Assembly (NCBI GenBank): GCA_039812685.1
Contig: JBDIBB010000154.1
Coordinates: 1-8,831 of the forward strand
Length of the DNA stretch: 8,831 nt
Direction: 5' to 3'
From: JBDIBB01 sp039812685
Lineage (GTDB): Bacteria; Acidobacteriota; Vicinamibacteria; Vicinamibacterales; JAFNAJ01
The position numbers and the translations under genes are program-made. Shown one piece after another: positions 7,227-8,831 of the stretch. The notes beneath the pieces are model-generated. The model had not been told where the DNA came from. It was given only the letters and a program-made list of their open reading frames with translations, and made no database searches. How positions within the stretch are numbered: the stretch's first letter is position 1; every line of letters begins with the position of its first letter.

Positions 7227-8831
7227 ATGCCTCGCCTTCGCGACGGACTCGTGTCGCTCGCGTGCGCGATCGCGCTCACGGCCTCGGCCTGCGGCGGCGG
7301 AGAGCGCGCCCAGCGAACCACGCCGACCTCACCCACGGCCGCCAGCGCCGCGACGCCAGGCTCGTCGGGCGGCCCGGCCACGACGACCCGGGTGCCGGCC
7401 TCGCCGGGGTTCACACCCATGGCTGCCGGCGGCGACGATATCGGCGGGACGCGCGACGTCGCCTTCCCGCCACGCGACCAGCCCTTCGACTTCCGCCAGC
7501 AGCTCGAGACCAAGTACCGCGATCAGCTCAAACGGCAGGCGACCAGTTCCTACGTGGACGTCGAGGGCGACATCGTCTGGACCCAGGAGTACCTGCGATA
7601 TCGCGTGAACGCCTGCAATCACGCAGAAGCCGTCGATCGCGTGTTCCTGCAGATCGACGGCCGCGGCATCCAGCCCGTGTGCGGCGCCGCGCCGGCCGGC
7701 AACGTCGCCTTCCCGCCACGCGACCAGCCCTTCGACTTCCGCCAGCAGCTCGAGGCCAAGTACCGCGACCAGTTGAAGCGCCCGGCCGCCAGCACCTACG
7801 TCGACGTCGAAGGCGACATCGTCTGGACGCAGGAGTACCTGCGCTACCGCGTGAACGGCTGCAATCACGCGGAAGCCGTCGACCGCGTGTTCCTGCAGAT
7901 CGACGGTCGCGGCATCCAGCCCGTGTGCCAGACGGTCGTGGTCCCGCCGCCCACGCCGCCGCCCACGACGGGGCCGCCTTCCCAGGTCACGCAGAGCTAC
8001 ACGGGTTCGATGAGCGGGGTCGCAAGCGATGGCCAGGGCGGCACGCAGGTGCCCTACAACCTGACGCTGCTGCTCAAGCTGCTGGCCGGCGGCGGCGGGA
8101 GCGGCGAGGCCGCCGGCACCAGGGCCACGCCGATCTACGCCGTCACCGGCACCTACGAGGCCGCTGACGGCCGCACGGGCACGGTCGCCGGCCAGCTCGT
8201 GGGGCTGCCTTCCAACGGCGACTTCCAGGGCGAGCTGCGATGCTCGAAGAGCGGATGCGCGGCCACGCGAACCTTCTCGGGACCGCTGACCTCGTCCAGC
8301 ATCAGGTGGGGGGCGATGGCCCCGCCGGCCAACACTTGAGGCGACCTGCTCGGTGCCGTGAGCACCGTCGTCGGGTCGGCCGGAACCACGCCCATCAGCA
8401 TGGGTCGCTGCGGCGGCCTGCGCCCCAAGAACTGCGACTTCGACGTGACGCCACTGTCCTCCACCATGGCGGCTTCAGGGGGCGAATTCAGCGCGAAGGT
8501 GAGCGAGCCGCGCCGCGAGTGTACCTGGGCGGCCGAGAGCCGCGTCCCGTGGATCATCCAGCGCACGCCGGCCCCGGGCGCCGAGGAATGCGGGAATCCG
8601 CCCGCGCCGGCCAGATTCGAAGTGCAGCCCAACACCTCGACCGCCAGCCGCGTCGGGGTGCTGCGCATCGCCGGACGCGACGTCACCATCACGCAGGCGG
8701 GGGCCGCCCCGAGCTGTCAGTACCGCCTGAACGGCTCGCGCGACGTGACCATCCCGGCTTCCGGTGGCAGCGGATCGGTCTCCTGGACGCTCGTGAGCGG
8801 CACGAACTGCACCTGGACCGCGCAGGTGCCG
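7227..8831 (+). CDS. secreted lipoprotein with duplicated 75-aa domain, in-frame UGA (predicted selenocysteine) and BACON domains (3' end beyond window)
   Basis: The gene starts at ATG 7227 and is still open at the window edge, 535 codons later, if TGA 8337-8339 is read as selenocysteine 371. A lipoprotein signal peptide ends at TASAC (Cys22), followed by a Gly/Ser/Thr-rich linker. Two near-identical 75-aa repeats follow (78-152, 160-234), each with two cysteines, then a proline-rich linker (235-253) and a beta-rich domain with CSKSGC (339-344). After the TGA the same frame continues without a stop through GDLLGAVS into a BACON-like domain (about 403-495; CDFDVTP, CTWAAES, VPWI, ITQAG) and the start of a second one (CQYRLNG to CTWTAQVP). 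BACON domains are extracellular and often carbohydrate- or surface-associated. A SECIS-like hairpin sits at 8351-8367. If the TGA is a stop, the protein is 370 aa (7227-8339) and the BACON part would need its own start (GTG 8358 or ATG 8400), neither with a ribosome-binding site. Function is unknown; an envelope redox or binding role is inference. Confidence 0.75.
7458..7682 (+). repeat. tandem domain repeat, copy 1 (75 codons)
   Basis: This is the first copy of a 225-bp in-frame repeat with a 246-bp period. It encodes VAFPPRDQPFDF through a central DIVWTQEYLRYRVN to IQPVC. By eye the two copies differ at about 20 bases and 5 amino acids, most differences being silent. The two cysteines (130, 152) could form a disulfide within the domain. 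Confidence 0.9.
7704..7928 (+). repeat. tandem domain repeat, copy 2 (75 codons)
   Basis: This is the second copy of the same 225-bp unit, separated from the first by 21 bp encoding a Gly/Ala/Pro-rich spacer. The cysteines are at 212 and 234. The predominance of silent changes indicates an older duplication kept under purifying selection, or one being homogenised by conversion. Confidence 0.9.
8351..8367 (+). promoter_or_regulatory. bacterial SECIS-like stem-loop for UGA 8337 (lipoprotein)
   Basis: CGGTGC (8351-8356) pairs perfectly with GCACCG (8362-8367) around the loop CGUGA (8357-8361). The loop begins 18 nt after the UGA, with G at its second position. GACC (8343-8346) and GGTC (8374-8377) could extend the stem below an internal loop. 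Loop sequence, closing GC pairs and distance are the same as in the PDO gene at 6859-6878. Confidence 0.7.

Noticed and set aside
8400..8831. An independent gene starting at ATG 8400 (or GTG 8358) for the BACON part
   Set aside because: Neither start has a ribosome-binding site or promoter, neither would give a signal peptide for a domain type that is normally exported, and the frame is the same as the lipoprotein upstream.

Overview
The window is very GC-rich and gene-dense. It looks like a chromosomal segment of an aerobic Gram-negative bacterium, most probably an acidobacterium (Vicinamibacteria-like). That placement is inferred from gene families: an alternative complex III operon, a zinc-ribbon protein of a kind I associate with Acidobacteriota, and a BACON-domain lipoprotein. 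No rRNA or other marker gene is present to confirm it.

Left part (1-5337, minus strand). This is the start of an alternative complex III (ACIII) operon in canonical order: actA (pentahaem cytochrome c), actB (iron-sulfur / molybdopterin-oxidoreductase-like fusion), actC (NrfD/PsrC-like quinol-binding membrane protein) and the first codons of actD, cut by the window edge. Together they oxidise membrane quinol and pass electrons to periplasmic cytochrome c or directly to a terminal oxidase.

Middle (5338-5882). A divergent intergenic region of about 545 nt holds a plausible minus-strand promoter for the act operon, a possible small minus-strand ORF, a perfect 8-bp inverted repeat and, at its right end, the leader of a plus-strand gene.

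Right part (5883-8831, plus strand). Three genes follow: a 152-aa protein with eight cysteines arranged as two zinc sites; a protein disulfide oxidoreductase (PDO/glutaredoxin-like, two thioredoxin folds); and a secreted lipoprotein with two near-identical 75-aa repeats, a beta-rich domain and BACON domains that run off the window.

The main discovery is that the last two genes each contain an in-frame TGA that is best read as selenocysteine. In the PDO the TGA replaces the first catalytic cysteine of the C-terminal CPHC motif (giving UPHC), and reading through gives 225 aa, the normal PDO length. In the lipoprotein the TGA separates the beta-rich domain from BACON domains that continue in the same frame. 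In both genes a hairpin with the same 5-nt apical loop (CGUGA) begins that loop exactly 18 nt after the TGA, as expected for bacterial SECIS elements. Ordinary gene calling would split each gene into two false ORFs. A selenocysteine in a BACON-type cell-envelope lipoprotein is, as far as I know, not a described selenoprotein family.
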